Source: Clostridium hydrogenum
GTDB taxonomy: Bacteria > Bacillota > Clostridia > Clostridiales > Clostridiaceae
Assembly: GCF_021432385.1 (NCBI RefSeq)
Contig: NZ_JAEACT010000003.1
Span: 868,001-932,000, forward strand
Direction of reading: 5' to 3'
DNA: 64,000 nt
Shown here piece by piece: positions 42,676-52,897 of this stretch (positions within the stretch are counted from its first letter, which is position 1; every line of letters starts with the position of its first letter). Made by a program: the position numbers and the translations under genes. The notes below the pieces were generated by a model that was given only the letters and a program-made list of their open reading frames with translations, was not told the origin of the DNA and searched no databases.

Positions 42676-43569
42676 TTACACCTTCTCTGTTAAGTTTTTG
42701 CCCATTATTCCTGTTGGTTTAAAGGTCAATATTATTATTAAAAGTATAAAAGCAAAAGCATCTCTGTATCCTGTTAAACCTGGTAAAAATCCAACTAACA
42801 TGATTTCACCTACACCTAGAATAAAGCCTCCAATAACTGCACCCTTAATATCTCCTATACCACCTATAACTGCTGCAATAAAGCATTTTAGGCCAGGTAT
42901 CATTCCCATAAGTGCATCTATCTGAGGATACTTAAGCGACCACATTACAGAACCTATAGCCGCGAGCATTGAACCTATTGCAAAAGTGATTGAAATTATC
43001 TTATTTACACTAATACCCATAAGCCTTGCTGTATCTACATCTTTAGCCACAGCTCTCATAGCCATTCCAACCTTTGTCTTATTTATTAAATATAATAATG
43101 CAAACAGTAAAACTAAGGTTACGACGGGTATTATAAAACTAAGATTTTGAACAGCTATTCCATCTATAGTAACTACATTTGTAAATAACTTAGGCGTTGG
43201 AAAAGCTTTTGGCATTCCCCCAAATAAAACTACAGCTAAATTTTCAAGCAAAAAGGAAACTCCAATTGCTGAAATTAAAATTGATATCTTTGGTGCTCCT
43301 CTAAGTGGTCTATAGGCAGTAAATTCAATTACTACTCCAAGTATTCCTGTCATAATTATTGCTAATATGAAAGCGAAATACCAAGGTAGATTAAAGGTAA
43401 CTACTGCATAAAAAGCAAAATACGCACCCATCATAAAAATATCTCCGTGAGCAAAATTAATAAGTCTAAGTATTCCATAAACCATGGTATAGCCTATAGC
43501 TATTAATGCATATAGACTTCCAAGTGAAATTGCATTTGCTAAATCCTGCATAAAAATACTAAAAGTCAT
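42676..43569 (-). CDS. livH: branched-chain amino acid ABC transporter permease LivH
   Basis: 297 residues, eight or so membrane helices. GSLYALIAIGYTMVYGILRL then INFAHGDIFMMGAYF is the LivH signature; the cytoplasmic EAA-type loop is MRAVAKDVDTARLMGIS. Follows the binding-protein gene by 15 bp. Confidence 0.95.
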   Translation of the reverse strand: MTFSIFMQDLANAISLGSLYALIAIGYTMVYGILRLINFAHGDIFMMGAYFAFYAVVTFNLPWYFAFILAIIMTGILGVVIEFTAYRPLRGAPKISILISAIGVSFLLENLAVVLFGGMPKAFPTPKLFTNVVTIDGIAVQNLSFIIPVVTLVLLFALLYLINKTKVGMAMRAVAKDVDTARLMGISVNKIISITFAIGSMLAAIGSVMWSLKYPQIDALMGMIPGLKCFIAAVIGGIGDIKGAVIGGFILGVGEIMLVGFLPGLTGYRDAFAFILLIIILTFKPTGIMGKNLTEKV

Positions 43570-43584
43570 ATTCTATCCCCCATT

Positions 43585-44754
43585 TTATTTTTCGTTTGCT
43601 TTTATAGTTTGAAGATACGTAAATTTACCATTCTTAACAACCTTCAAAACTGCATCCTTTACGGCATTATTATCTTCGTCTATAGTTATCACTCCTGCCG
43701 CTCCAGGAAAGTTTTTAGTTTTGGCTATTTGGTCTCTTATCTTTACTGGATCTGTTGAATGAGCCCTCTTTATAGCATCAAGTATTACTAAATAAGCATC
43801 ATATGCTAAAGCTGTAACTGCTGCAGGTTCCTCTTTATATTGCTTTCTATAAGCATCAAGAAACTTTTTGGATTCCTCTGTTATAGGTTTTTCTGTTGCA
43901 AAGAAAGTTGAAAATACCGAACCTTCCACTGCTTCCTTGCCTATATCTATAAATTGCGGTGTCTCCCAGGTATCTCCACCTATAAAAGGAGTTTTTATTC
44001 CAAGCTGTCTTGCCTGCTTTATTATTAGTGCACATTCTGTAAAGTTACCAGGAGCAAATATTGCATCTGGATTTTTACTTTTTATGGTTGCAAGTTGTGC
44101 TGTAAAATCTTGATCTCCAGTATTATAATTCTCTTTGCAAATTATGGCATTTTCATTTTTTGTAAGCTTTTTAAATGCGTCTGAAAAGAATTTGCATATA
44201 CCTACAGAATAATCACTTGATACCTCTTGAAGTATAGCAATTTTTTTAGCCTTTAATGTATTTGCTGCATATTTTGCCATAACTGTACCCTGGAAAGGAT
44301 CAATAAAACAAACTCTAAAATAATAATCATTTCCAGCAGTTACTAATGGATTTGTACAAGATGCTCCAACCGCAGGAATTTTTGCATCCTTAACAACATC
44401 GCCTGCTGCCATAGAATTTCCACTGCCCCAACTTCCTATAATAGCATTTACATTTTGTTGTTCTACAAGATTAGATGCTGCACTTGCAGCTTCAACCTTA
44501 TCTGATTTATTATCAGCAAAAACTAGCTCAACTTTTTTTCCATCCACCGTTGGATAAAGTTTATTTGCTAATTTCACGCCTTCAACCTCAAGTTGTCCAC
44601 CTGCCGCATTTGCACCTGTCATTGGCTCAAACACACCAATTTTCACAACATTACTGCTAAACTTTTGTTTATTATTTGATTTAGCATCACATCCTGCTAA
44701 AGCCAAAGATGCTGACATAATTAATGCCAAAATCAATGAAAGTTTTCTTCTCAT
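43585..44754 (-). CDS. livJ: branched-chain amino acid binding lipoprotein LivJ
   Basis: 389 residues. A signal peptide ends in the lipobox LALAGC, so the mature protein is lipid-anchored at its Cys (residue 22). The type I periplasmic-binding fold follows (VKIGVFEPMTGANAAGGQLE, NAIIGSWGSGNSMAAGDV, LQEVSSDYSVGICKFF). It captures Leu/Ile/Val outside the membrane for LivHMGF. GGGAGG precedes the ATG and a clear promoter lies upstream. First gene of the operon. Confidence 0.95.
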   Translation of the reverse strand: MRRKLSLILALIMSASLALAGCDAKSNNKQKFSSNVVKIGVFEPMTGANAAGGQLEVEGVKLANKLYPTVDGKKVELVFADNKSDKVEAASAASNLVEQQNVNAIIGSWGSGNSMAAGDVVKDAKIPAVGASCTNPLVTAGNDYYFRVCFIDPFQGTVMAKYAANTLKAKKIAILQEVSSDYSVGICKFFSDAFKKLTKNENAIICKENYNTGDQDFTAQLATIKSKNPDAIFAPGNFTECALIIKQARQLGIKTPFIGGDTWETPQFIDIGKEAVEGSVFSTFFATEKPITEESKKFLDAYRKQYKEEPAAVTALAYDAYLVILDAIKRAHSTDPVKIRDQIAKTKNFPGAAGVITIDEDNNAVKDAVLKVVKNGKFTYLQTIKANEK

Positions 44755-44829
44755 GCCTAATTAGCCTCCCATTTTGTTGTAGATAAATTAATATTATTCA
44801 TAATAATTTAATATTTATTCAATAGTATT

Positions 44830-44858
44830 ATTCTATATTAAATACATGCGTCTGTCAA
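44830..44858 (-). promoter_or_regulatory. promoter of the liv operon
   Basis: TTGACA and TAGAAT with 17-bp spacing on the minus strand, about 75 bp before the livJ ATG. The -35 box is perfect. Tandem AT-rich stretches between the start site and the gene could bind a regulator such as CodY, but no clear AATTTTCWGAAAATT box is visible. Confidence 0.85.
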
Positions 44859-44913
44859 CAAAATACAAGTGTTTTATATTGGTATACTCGTACTAATTGA
44901 TTGAATTTATGGC

Positions 44914-44939
44914 AAAAAAAAACACACCCCAAAGGGTGC
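44914..44939 (-). terminator. second terminator downstream of pyk
   Basis: Small 5-bp CACCC/GGGTG hairpin followed on the minus strand by a run of nine T residues. It backs up the stronger terminator about 150 bp earlier and shields the liv promoter. Confidence 0.55.
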
Positions 44940-45085
44940 AAATTAAAATTAAATAGAATTTATTTTGTCCTAATCAAAAGAATCAGTTGCCATTGAATTC
45001 TTTTTATCAATATATTTTAACATCTTATCATTTTAACCACAATAGGTAAATAATATACATGTAATAATTTTTTTTATTTTTTGAA

Positions 45086-45126
45086 TAAAAAAAGGAACTG
45101 CAAGCCCTTATGTCAAACAGTTCCTT
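45086..45126 (-). terminator. intrinsic terminator of pfkA-pyk
   Basis: 9-bp stem AAGGAACTG / CAGTTCCTT with a 17-nt loop, then a T-rich run on the minus strand, 53 bp after the pyk stop. Confidence 0.88.
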
Positions 45127-45178
45127 CTTTTTGGGGTTTAGTTAATCTATATCAAAATTATTTTCTGTTATGCAAATT

Positions 45179-46600
45179 TTACTTTACAACGTGAACTTTT
45201 AACATGTTAGTAGTTCCTGTCATATCTACAGGTATTCCTGCTGCAACAACAACTAAATCACCTTTTTTAATGTATCCAGCTTCTAAAGCTTTTTCTACAG
45301 AAGAGTTAATTAATTCATCTGTTGATTTAACTGATTCTGATACTATTGTTACAACTCCCCAGTTTAAAGCAAGCTTTCTTGCAACACTTTCATTTGGTGT
45401 TACAGCTATAACTGGAACATTTGGTCTGTATTTTGAAACCATTCTTGCAGTGTTTCCTGTTTGAGTAGCTGTTATTATAGCAGTTGCTCCTAATTGTCTT
45501 GCCATTTCGCAAGCTGACATAGCTATTGAATTTGCAACACTTGGAGTTGAAGTTTCTTTTCTCTTAGCTAAGATTTTTTCATAGTCTAATTGAGATTCTG
45601 CTTCTTTTGCTATTCTTGCCATTGTTTGAACAGCTTCTACTGGATATGATCCATTAGCACTTTCTCCACTTAACATTATAGCATCTGTACCATCGAATAT
45701 TGCGTTAGCTATATCTGATGCTTCTGCTCTTGTTGGTCTTGGGTTTCTTATCATAGAATCAAGCATTTGAGTTGCTGTTATAACAAACTTTCCTGCTTTA
45801 TTACATTTTTCTATCATCATTTTTTGAGTTAAAGGAACTTTTTCTATAGGAATTTCAACTCCCATATCTCCTCTAGCAACCATGATAGCATCAGAATATT
45901 CTATGATATCATCTATATTGTCAACACCCTCTTGGTTTTCAACCTTAGAGATTATCTTTATATCTTTTCCACCATTTGCTACAAGAACTTCTCTTATAGC
46001 TTTTACATCTTCAGCTTTTCTTACGAAGGAAGCAGCTATAGCATCAACTCCAACTTCACATCCGAAGATTAAATCGCTCTTATCTTTTTCAGTCATTGCA
46101 GGAAGATTTATTGATACATTTGGTACGTTAACTCCCTTATGGCTTCCAACTAATCCTGTATTAGCAACTTCACAAACAATGTTTGTTCCTTCTATTGCTT
46201 TAACTGTAAGTCCTACAAGACCATCATCTATTAATATAGTGTTGCCTGGTTTTACATCTTTGTATAATTCTTTATAGCTGATAGAACATTTTGTTGTATC
46301 TCCAACTACTTCTTCACCACATTGAACAGTGAATGTTGATCCTTTAGCTAATTCTAATTTTGAAGGTTCGAAGTTTCCTGTTCTTATTTCTGGTCCCTTT
46401 GTATCTAGAACTATTGCTATGTCTTTGTGATATTTTTCTCTTAATTTTTTTACAAGATTTATTCTTCCTCTGTGCTCTTCATGATCTCCATGTGAAAAGT
46501 TGTGTCTTGAAGCATTCATTCCAGCCTCAATAAACTTTGTTAAAATTTCTTCACTTTCACTTGCAGGTCCTAGTGTAAAAATCATTTTTGTTCTTTGCAT
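45179..46600 (-). CDS. pyk: pyruvate kinase
   Basis: 473 residues, the shorter form without the extra C-terminal PEP-utiliser domain of Bacillus enzymes. Visible motifs: MIFTLGPASESEEIL, NFSHGDHEEH, LDTKGPEIRTG, the active-site IISKVENQEGVDNID, MVARGDMGVEIP, and KFVITATQMLDSMI with PTRAEASDIANAI. Converts PEP and ADP to pyruvate and ATP, the last energy-yielding step of glycolysis. It follows pfkA by 67 bp in one operon. GAGGAG precedes the ATG. Confidence 0.97.
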   Translation of the reverse strand: MQRTKMIFTLGPASESEEILTKFIEAGMNASRHNFSHGDHEEHRGRINLVKKLREKYHKDIAIVLDTKGPEIRTGNFEPSKLELAKGSTFTVQCGEEVVGDTTKCSISYKELYKDVKPGNTILIDDGLVGLTVKAIEGTNIVCEVANTGLVGSHKGVNVPNVSINLPAMTEKDKSDLIFGCEVGVDAIAASFVRKAEDVKAIREVLVANGGKDIKIISKVENQEGVDNIDDIIEYSDAIMVARGDMGVEIPIEKVPLTQKMMIEKCNKAGKFVITATQMLDSMIRNPRPTRAEASDIANAIFDGTDAIMLSGESANGSYPVEAVQTMARIAKEAESQLDYEKILAKRKETSTPSVANSIAMSACEMARQLGATAIITATQTGNTARMVSKYRPNVPVIAVTPNESVARKLALNWGVVTIVSESVKSTDELINSSVEKALEAGYIKKGDLVVVAAGIPVDMTGTTNMLKVHVVK

Positions 46601-46667
46601 TATATTACTCTCCTCATCGTTTAATTATGACTTGAAAATCAAAAAAATATATAAAAAAATATATAAA

Positions 46668-47627
46668 TTATTTTGAAAGCATGTTAGCAATATTGTAGAG
46701 TTCTTCATTGAATTCTCTTGGCATTGCCAAAGCTTCATCAATGTCATCATCTACAATTTTATTATCTCTTATTCCAACAACTCTTGATGTTTTTCCTTCA
46801 ATCAATACTTCAACGGCTCTTACTCCCATTCTAGAAGCTAACATTCTATCAAAAGCAGAAGGACTTCCGCCTCTTTGAATATGTCCTAAAATGGTTGCTC
46901 TTGTCTCTATACCAGTAACTTTTTCTACTTTTTTGGCAAGTTCAGCCGCACCTCCTACTCCTTCAGCAAGAAGTATCAAATTGTGCATTTTTCCATTAAG
47001 CTTTCCTTCCAATATTGTTCTACATAATTCATCAAAATTGTAGCCTTTTTCTGGCATAATTACACTTTCAGCTCCACCAGCTATTCCTGAATATAAAGCT
47101 ATATCACCACAATCTCTTCCCATTACTTCTACTATACTTACTCTTTCATGTGAAGTTGAAGTATCTCTTAATTTATTAATAGCATCAAGTACTGTATTAA
47201 GTGTTGTATCAAAACCTATTGTGTAATCAGTGTAGGATAAATCATTATCTATTGTTCCAGGTAAACCAACAGTTGCTACGCCCAATTTTGAAAGTTTTTG
47301 AGCTCCCATAAATGAGCCATTTCCTCCTATTACAACAAGACCATCAACGCCAAACACCTTAAGGACATTTGCCGCCTTTTTTCTTCCTTCTTCCTGTAAA
47401 AATTCAGCGCATCTAGCGGTTCTAAGTATTGTTCCTCCTCTTTGAATTATATCGGATACACTATGTCTATTCATTTCAAAAAGTTCTCCATTTATAAGAC
47501 CGCTGTATCCTCTTTGGATTCCCATTACCTTAAGACCTTTACTAAGTGCAGTTCTAACTACTGCCCTAATAGCAGCATTCATGCCTGGTGCGTCACCACC
47601 ACTTGTAAGCACAGCTATAGTCTTCAT
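46668..47627 (-). CDS. pfkA: 6-phosphofructokinase
   Basis: 319 residues, standard ATP-dependent PfkA. ATP site [26 protein letters not shown], catalytic [20 protein letters not shown], and [15 protein letters not shown], with [13 protein letters not shown] near the subunit interface. It is the committed step of glycolysis, transcribed together with pyk. AGGAGG fixes the start. Confidence 0.97.
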   Translation of the reverse strand: MKTIAVLTSGGDAPGMNAAIRAVVRTALSKGLKVMGIQRGYSGLINGELFEMNRHSVSDIIQRGGTILRTARCAEFLQEEGRKKAANVLKVFGVDGLVVIGGNGSFMGAQKLSKLGVATVGLPGTIDNDLSYTDYTIGFDTTLNTVLDAINKLRDTSTSHERVSIVEVMGRDCGDIALYSGIAGGAESVIMPEKGYNFDELCRTILEGKLNGKMHNLILLAEGVGGAAELAKKVEKVTGIETRATILGHIQRGGSPSAFDRMLASRMGVRAVEVLIEGKTSRVVGIRDNKIVDDDIDEALAMPREFNEELYNIANMLSK

Positions 47628-47732
47628 AATTTATACCTCCTACGACCGCAGGGACTTAACTTGTCCCACATATTTTATAAATTATCTAGATATAATAAGC
47701 ATATTTACCAACAAGTTATTTAATTCATCTTT

Positions 47733-47761
47733 ATTTTAATAGAAAACTTGAAAATATTCAA
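47733..47761 (-). promoter_or_regulatory. probable promoter of pfkA-pyk
   Basis: TTGAAT and TAAAAT with 17-bp spacing on the minus strand, about 105 bp before the pfkA start. A small GGGAC/GTCCC hairpin sits in the leader just ahead of the ribosome site. Confidence 0.55.
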
Positions 47762-47866
47762 TGCCTTATATAAAATAAACCATAAAATTTAAAATATTGG
47801 GATTTTGTTATAAATCTTCCCCAATTAATTTATAAAATATACTAACTACAACCAAAGTCAATTACA

Positions 47867-50800
47867 TTATATCACTTTTATATTACTTTCGCCAAATTTA
47901 TCTTTTAAAAATTTCATAACTTCTACATTTTTTTCAATCCAGATTGATTTATCCAGCAAAAACTTTTTTCTCTCTTTTTGGGTGCAAACATATATAGGAA
48001 CATTACCACCATATACAGCTGAAATACTTCTTATTTTTTTTAAGGCATCTTTTACAGCATCACTATTTTCAACTAAAATATATATTTTATCTGAGCTTAC
48101 TTTTATTAATGGAGTAATTTCTTCACATAATATTTTAGGCTGTTCATCTTCTTTCTTGTTTACTCTACCCTTTATTATAACCAGCTCATCTTCTTTTATG
48201 CAGGATGTATTTTTTTCAAGGACTTTGGGAAAAATAACAATTTCGATACTAGCATACATATCTTCTACTTTTATGAAAGCCATCATCGTATTGCTTCTAG
48301 TTACTTTTTTTGTAACATTAGTAATTATTCCACCTATTACAACCCTTGTTCCATCAACTATGCCATTATCTTGCTGCTGCAAATTTTCACTTTCGTTTTC
48401 CTCAATGGATTCATACCCAACTATATCTGATATTTTTGTATTTGTAACAGCATCCAAAGTTTCTTTATAATCTTCAAGTGGATGTCCTGACAAATATATT
48501 CCTGTCATTTCTTTTTCCATTGCAAGCATGTATTTTTTATCAAATTCCTTTATATTTGGATATTGTATCTCTATATTATTATAATTCTCTTGTTTAAAAT
48601 CTGTGAATAAATTCATCTGTCCCTGGATATTTTTTTTCTGCTGATTTGATATTCCGTCCATAACCTTTTCAAATACCGCAAGGAGCTGTGATCTAAATAC
48701 TTTAAGACCATCATATCCACCAGCTTTAATTATACTTTCAACAGCTCTTTTATTTACAATAGACATATCAATTTTATTGCAAAAATCACTAAAAGATGAA
48801 AATTCACCTTTACTTTTTCTAACTTTAACTATACCTTCTATTGCGTTTACTCCAACATTTTTTATTGCTGCAAGTCCGAATCTTATAGTATCACCATGAA
48901 CTGTAAATTTAGAGTAACTTTGATTTATATCCGGAGGAAGAACTTGTATTCCTAATTTGTCGGCAAATCTTATATAAAATGCTACCTTTTCATTATCTCC
49001 CATAACACTATTTAAGTAAGCTGCAATACATTCTGTCGGATAATAGCACATTAAATATGCTGTTTCATATGCCACAACAGCATAAGCTGCCGCATGTGAT
49101 TTATTAAAGGCATAACTTGCAAAATCCATCATTAAATCATATATTTTATCTGCTTTTTCCTTGGAAATACCATTTCTTACGCAACCAGGAACTTCAATTT
49201 CTCCATTTTCATTTTCAATTCCATAAATAAAATTATGTCTTTCCTCTTCCATTACATGGTGCTTTTTCTTTGACATGGCACGTCTTACGAGGTCACTTCT
49301 TCCCATAGAGTATCCAGCCAAATCTCTAACTATCTGCATAACTTGTTCCTGATAAACCATACATCCATAAGTTACCTTTAATATAGGTTCTAGTTCTGGT
49401 GTTATGTATTCAATTTCAAGAGGATTATTTTTATTTTTAATGTATCTTGGAATTTCACTCATTGGACCAGGTCTATATAAACTTATTCCGGCTATGATAT
49501 CTTCTAGGTCATCTGGCTTAAGTTCCTTCATAAAACTTGTCATACCAGCAGATTCTAACTGAAATACACCAACAGTTTTTCCCTCGCCTATCATTTTATA
49601 AACTTTTTCATCTTCAAAATTTATTTTATCGATATCTATGTCAATTCCCTTGTTTTGCTTAATCATATCTATAGTATCTTTAATAACCGTAAGGGTTCTA
49701 AGTCCCAAAAAGTCCATTTTTAAAAGTCCAAGTTCTTCAAGTACACCCATAGTAAACTGTGCAACAATGGACTCTTCATTTTTTAAGAGTGGAACATAAT
49801 TTACAAGCGGTTTAGATGCTATAACAACACCCGCTGCATGGGTTGAAGTATGCCTTGGAATTCCCTCAAGTTTTCTTGCAACATCTATTAAATCCTTTAT
49901 TCTTTCATCAGAATCATAGGCATCTTGAAGCTCAGGATTCAATTCTAAAGCTTTATCAATAGTTATACCAAGAACTGAAGGAATCATTTTAGCTATTTTA
50001 TCAACCTCTGCATATGAGTAATTCATAGCTCTTCCTACATCTCTTATACACATTCTTGGTGCCATGGTGCCAAAAGTAACTATTTGAGAAACAGAATCCT
50101 TTCCATACTTTTCAACAACATAATCTATTACTTTTTGTCTTCTTTCATAACAAAAATCACTATCTATATCTGGCATTGAAATTCTGTCAGGATTTAAAAA
50201 TCTTTCAAATATCAAATTGTATTTAATAGGATCTATTTTAGTTATACCCAAGGTATATGCTACAAGTGATCCAGCTCCAGAACCTCTACCTGGACCTGTT
50301 GGAATTTCATTTTCCCTTGCAAATCTTATAAAATCCCAAACTATCAAAAAATAATCAACATAACCCATTTGATTTATTATGCCAAGCTCATATTGAAGCC
50401 TTTTATTTAGTTCGTCTGTTATATCCTCATATCTTTCTTTAAGTCCTGTATAACATAAATTTTTCAAATACTCATAATGATCTGTTCCCTCTGGCAATGG
50501 AAAATTAGGAAGCTTTGATTCATGAAATTTATACTCAAAATTGCACTCATCTGCTATTTTTGCAGTGTTCAAAAGAGCCTCTTTTACATAGGAAAATTGC
50601 TCATACATATCTTCCTGAGACTTTAAATAAAACTGCTCTGGCTCATATCTCATTCTATTTTCATCATCTATATTCTTTCCTGTTTGTATACATAAAAGAA
50701 TATCATGCGCTCTAGAATCTTCTTTTTCTATATAATGAACATCGTTAGTTGCTATTAGTGGAATATCTAGCTCTTTTGATAATTTTATAAGTTCTTCATT

Positions 50801-51367
50801 AACCTTAAGCTGTTCCTGAATTCCATGATACTGCAATTCTAGGTAAAAACCATCTTTAAAAATTTCCTTATAAAAAAGTGCATCCTTCTTAGCTCTTTCC
50901 ATTCTACCTTTTAAAATATCAGATGACACTTCTCCCGCAAGACATGCACTTGATGCTATAATTCCTTCGCTATGAGCTTTAAGATATTCATGATCAACTC
51001 TAGGTTTATAATAAAATCCATCAATAGATGCTTTTGAAACTATCTTCATTAAATTTTCGTAACCAGTTTCATTTTTTACAAGCAAAACTAAATGGTGAGT
51101 TTCATTTTCAGGATCATTTTGTTTTATATACATAGATTTAGATGCAACATAAATTTCACAACCTATTATAGGTTTTATTCCAACTTCTTTTGCTGCTTTA
51201 TAAAATTCAACACATCCATACATAGCTCCATGGTCCGTTATAGCTAAGCTATTCATTCCTAGGTCTTTAGCCTTTTGAACTAACTTTCCAACCTTTCCTG
51301 AGCCATCTAAGAGGCTATATTCGGTATGGACATGAAGGTGCACAAAATTTTTAAAAATATCTTCCAT
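47867..51367 (-). CDS. dnaE: DNA polymerase III alpha subunit DnaE
   Basis: 1166 residues, DnaE1-type. The N-terminal PHP domain shows HVHTEYSLLDGSGK and LAITDHGAMYG; the palm catalytic acids are in PDIDSDFCYERR; fingers and HhH follow, and a C-terminal OB domain contains VVIGGIITNVTKKVTRSNTM. It extends DNA within the replicative holoenzyme; Firmicutes also use PolC, so this is the second replicase, probably for primer or lagging-strand extension. AGGGAGGG precedes the ATG, and an R2 element lies directly upstream. Confidence 0.96.
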   Translation of the reverse strand: MEDIFKNFVHLHVHTEYSLLDGSGKVGKLVQKAKDLGMNSLAITDHGAMYGCVEFYKAAKEVGIKPIIGCEIYVASKSMYIKQNDPENETHHLVLLVKNETGYENLMKIVSKASIDGFYYKPRVDHEYLKAHSEGIIASSACLAGEVSSDILKGRMERAKKDALFYKEIFKDGFYLELQYHGIQEQLKVNEELIKLSKELDIPLIATNDVHYIEKEDSRAHDILLCIQTGKNIDDENRMRYEPEQFYLKSQEDMYEQFSYVKEALLNTAKIADECNFEYKFHESKLPNFPLPEGTDHYEYLKNLCYTGLKERYEDITDELNKRLQYELGIINQMGYVDYFLIVWDFIRFARENEIPTGPGRGSGAGSLVAYTLGITKIDPIKYNLIFERFLNPDRISMPDIDSDFCYERRQKVIDYVVEKYGKDSVSQIVTFGTMAPRMCIRDVGRAMNYSYAEVDKIAKMIPSVLGITIDKALELNPELQDAYDSDERIKDLIDVARKLEGIPRHTSTHAAGVVIASKPLVNYVPLLKNEESIVAQFTMGVLEELGLLKMDFLGLRTLTVIKDTIDMIKQNKGIDIDIDKINFEDEKVYKMIGEGKTVGVFQLESAGMTSFMKELKPDDLEDIIAGISLYRPGPMSEIPRYIKNKNNPLEIEYITPELEPILKVTYGCMVYQEQVMQIVRDLAGYSMGRSDLVRRAMSKKKHHVMEEERHNFIYGIENENGEIEVPGCVRNGISKEKADKIYDLMMDFASYAFNKSHAAAYAVVAYETAYLMCYYPTECIAAYLNSVMGDNEKVAFYIRFADKLGIQVLPPDINQSYSKFTVHGDTIRFGLAAIKNVGVNAIEGIVKVRKSKGEFSSFSDFCNKIDMSIVNKRAVESIIKAGGYDGLKVFRSQLLAVFEKVMDGISNQQKKNIQGQMNLFTDFKQENYNNIEIQYPNIKEFDKKYMLAMEKEMTGIYLSGHPLEDYKETLDAVTNTKISDIVGYESIEENESENLQQQDNGIVDGTRVVIGGIITNVTKKVTRSNTMMAFIKVEDMYASIEIVIFPKVLEKNTSCIKEDELVIIKGRVNKKEDEQPKILCEEITPLIKVSSDKIYILVENSDAVKDALKKIRSISAVYGGNVPIYVCTQKERKKFLLDKSIWIEKNVEVMKFLKDKFGESNIKVI

Positions 51368-51386
51368 AAAACGCCCTCCCTTCTAT

Positions 51387-51574
51387 CAGAGTACAGATGA
51401 CAGAGTACAGAGTACAGTGATGGTTAATTTTCTGCTGAAGCAGAAAATTTAAAAACTTAATGGGCTATCGCCCAAACCTTCTCACTAATATGTTTTTTAA
51501 GTTCTAAGATTTTCCTGACGCAATGAAGGAAAATCCTCCTTCACTGTACTCTGTACTCTGTACTTTGTACTCTG
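51387..51574. repeat. R2 inverted-repeat element, copy 4
   Basis: Ends GAGTACAGATGACAGAGTAC and its counterpart at the right end. Interior hairpins: TTTTCTGCTGAAGCAGAAAA, TGGGCTATCGCCCA and GATTTTCCTGACG...GGAAAATC. It fills the gap between the dnaE start and the ytoI-like stop, and is close in sequence to copy 5. Confidence 0.88.
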
Positions 51575-51584
51575 ATTTAGTACT

Positions 51585-52892
51585 CTAAATCTTAAGTATT
51601 TTCAACGATAGTATAGATTTTGCAATAACTTCATTATTTTCATTTTCCATACTAACTTCAACTTTTCCAAAAAAACTTCCAACATGAATAATATTTGTAT
51701 ATATATTTATATTATTGTCCATTTCAACAGGTTTAATAAAGTAACTTGAAATATTATCTATTGAAATATTTACATTATTTTTTCTTTTTAAAGTCATCAC
51801 ACCTGCAGTTGAAAGAAGCATACCTAAAGAATTCCATGATGCAGCACCGATTTGACCTACCATCTCTGAAACTATCTTTCCATAGAAATGCATTCCTCTT
51901 TCTGTATATGTGTATTTAAAATTTCTTAATATAATGTCCTCTAAAGTTTCCCCCACTTGAGGCTGTCTTACGGCAAATTGAAGTGCTTTTGTAATCTCAT
52001 TCTTTCCAAGAACACCAATTAATTTTTTGCTACTATCCAGAACGGGACACATAGCCATGTTTTCCCATCCCATAACGTGTGCAATATATGCTACCGTAGT
52101 TTTACAATCTACTGTAAGTTTAGGTTCATCCATATAGTTTTCAATTATATCATTGTCTTCTATGCCAGTATCTAGCACTCTGACATCAATAATTCCAACT
52201 AACTTTCTTGTATTATCTACCACGGGATACTTGCGTACATGGTTATTTTTGCAATATTTTCTTATTTTTCCAACATCATCGGTGTTTTTAAAACACTTTG
52301 GATTTTCATCCATTATATCTTCGACTAAAATTATATCCTTTTTCACTAAACTCTCAGATATAGCCTTATTAATTATACTTGCGATAGTAAAGGTATCATA
52401 ATTTGATGATATTACAGGAAGACCTTTTTTATCTGCCAATTCTTTTATTTCATCACTGCAGCCAAATCCGCCCGTTATAAGTACTGCCGCATTATTAAGT
52501 AAGCATAATTTTTGAGCATCTTCTCTATTTCCAACAATAATAAGACTTTCTGGCGTTACATATTTTATCATAGCTTCCGTAGTCATTGCACCTATAACAA
52601 ACTTATCTAAAACCTTATCTATTCCTTTTTCTCCACCGAGTATAATTCCATCTATTATGCCTACAATTTCCCTATACGTAAGTGCTTCTATATTCTTTTT
52701 ATTAACCTTTTCTATTCTAATAGTTCCAACTCTAGGTATCGTAGTAACCAAGCCTAAAGTATCGCACTGCTTAATAGCTCTGTATGCCGTTCCCTCGCTT
52801 ACTTCTAGTTCACTTGCTATACTTCTTACAGATATTTTCGAGCCAGCTTTAAGGGACATAATATAATTTATTATATCTTCATGCTTTGACAT
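51585..52892 (-). CDS. YtoI-like regulator: HTH, DRTGG, CBS pair, hotdog
   Basis: 435 residues. Residues about 1-65 are a winged helix (VRSIASELEVSEGTAYRAIK). A DRTGG domain follows (AVLITGGFGCSDEIKELA), then two CBS repeats (about 190-310: CKNNHVRKYPVVDNTRKLVG, MAMCPVLDSSKKLIGVLGK) and a C-terminal hotdog/thioesterase-like domain. This four-domain layout is that of B. subtilis YtoI. CBS domains bind adenine nucleotides, so it may sense energy state. Target and ligand are unknown. It lies between whiA and dnaE. Confidence 0.88.
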   Translation of the reverse strand: MSKHEDIINYIMSLKAGSKISVRSIASELEVSEGTAYRAIKQCDTLGLVTTIPRVGTIRIEKVNKKNIEALTYREIVGIIDGIILGGEKGIDKVLDKFVIGAMTTEAMIKYVTPESLIIVGNREDAQKLCLLNNAAVLITGGFGCSDEIKELADKKGLPVISSNYDTFTIASIINKAISESLVKKDIILVEDIMDENPKCFKNTDDVGKIRKYCKNNHVRKYPVVDNTRKLVGIIDVRVLDTGIEDNDIIENYMDEPKLTVDCKTTVAYIAHVMGWENMAMCPVLDSSKKLIGVLGKNEITKALQFAVRQPQVGETLEDIILRNFKYTYTERGMHFYGKIVSEMVGQIGAASWNSLGMLLSTAGVMTLKRKNNVNISIDNISSYFIKPVEMDNNINIYTNIIHVGSFFGKVEVSMENENNEVIAKSILSLKILKI

Positions 52893-52897
52893 ACAAA

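Larger units (their letters stand above)
44755..45085. other. intergenic region between livJ and pyk
   Basis: No gene. It contains the livJ promoter and the terminator at 44914-44939 and abuts the pyk terminator. I looked for a T-box or leader peptide linking liv expression to leucine supply and saw neither. Confidence 0.5.

Noticed and set aside
44755..44880. T-box or leucine leader peptide before the liv operon
   Set aside because: No AGGGTGGNACCGCG T-box core and no Leu-rich short reading frame.
47651..47667. GGGAC/GTCCC hairpin in the pfkA leader as a riboswitch or attenuator
   Set aside because: Five base pairs only, no alternative pairing or terminator visible; probably incidental.
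47982..48470. 162-codon plus-strand frame inside dnaE
   Set aside because: Antisense to the conserved OB-fold region of DnaE; hydrophobic composition is a by-product of codon bias.
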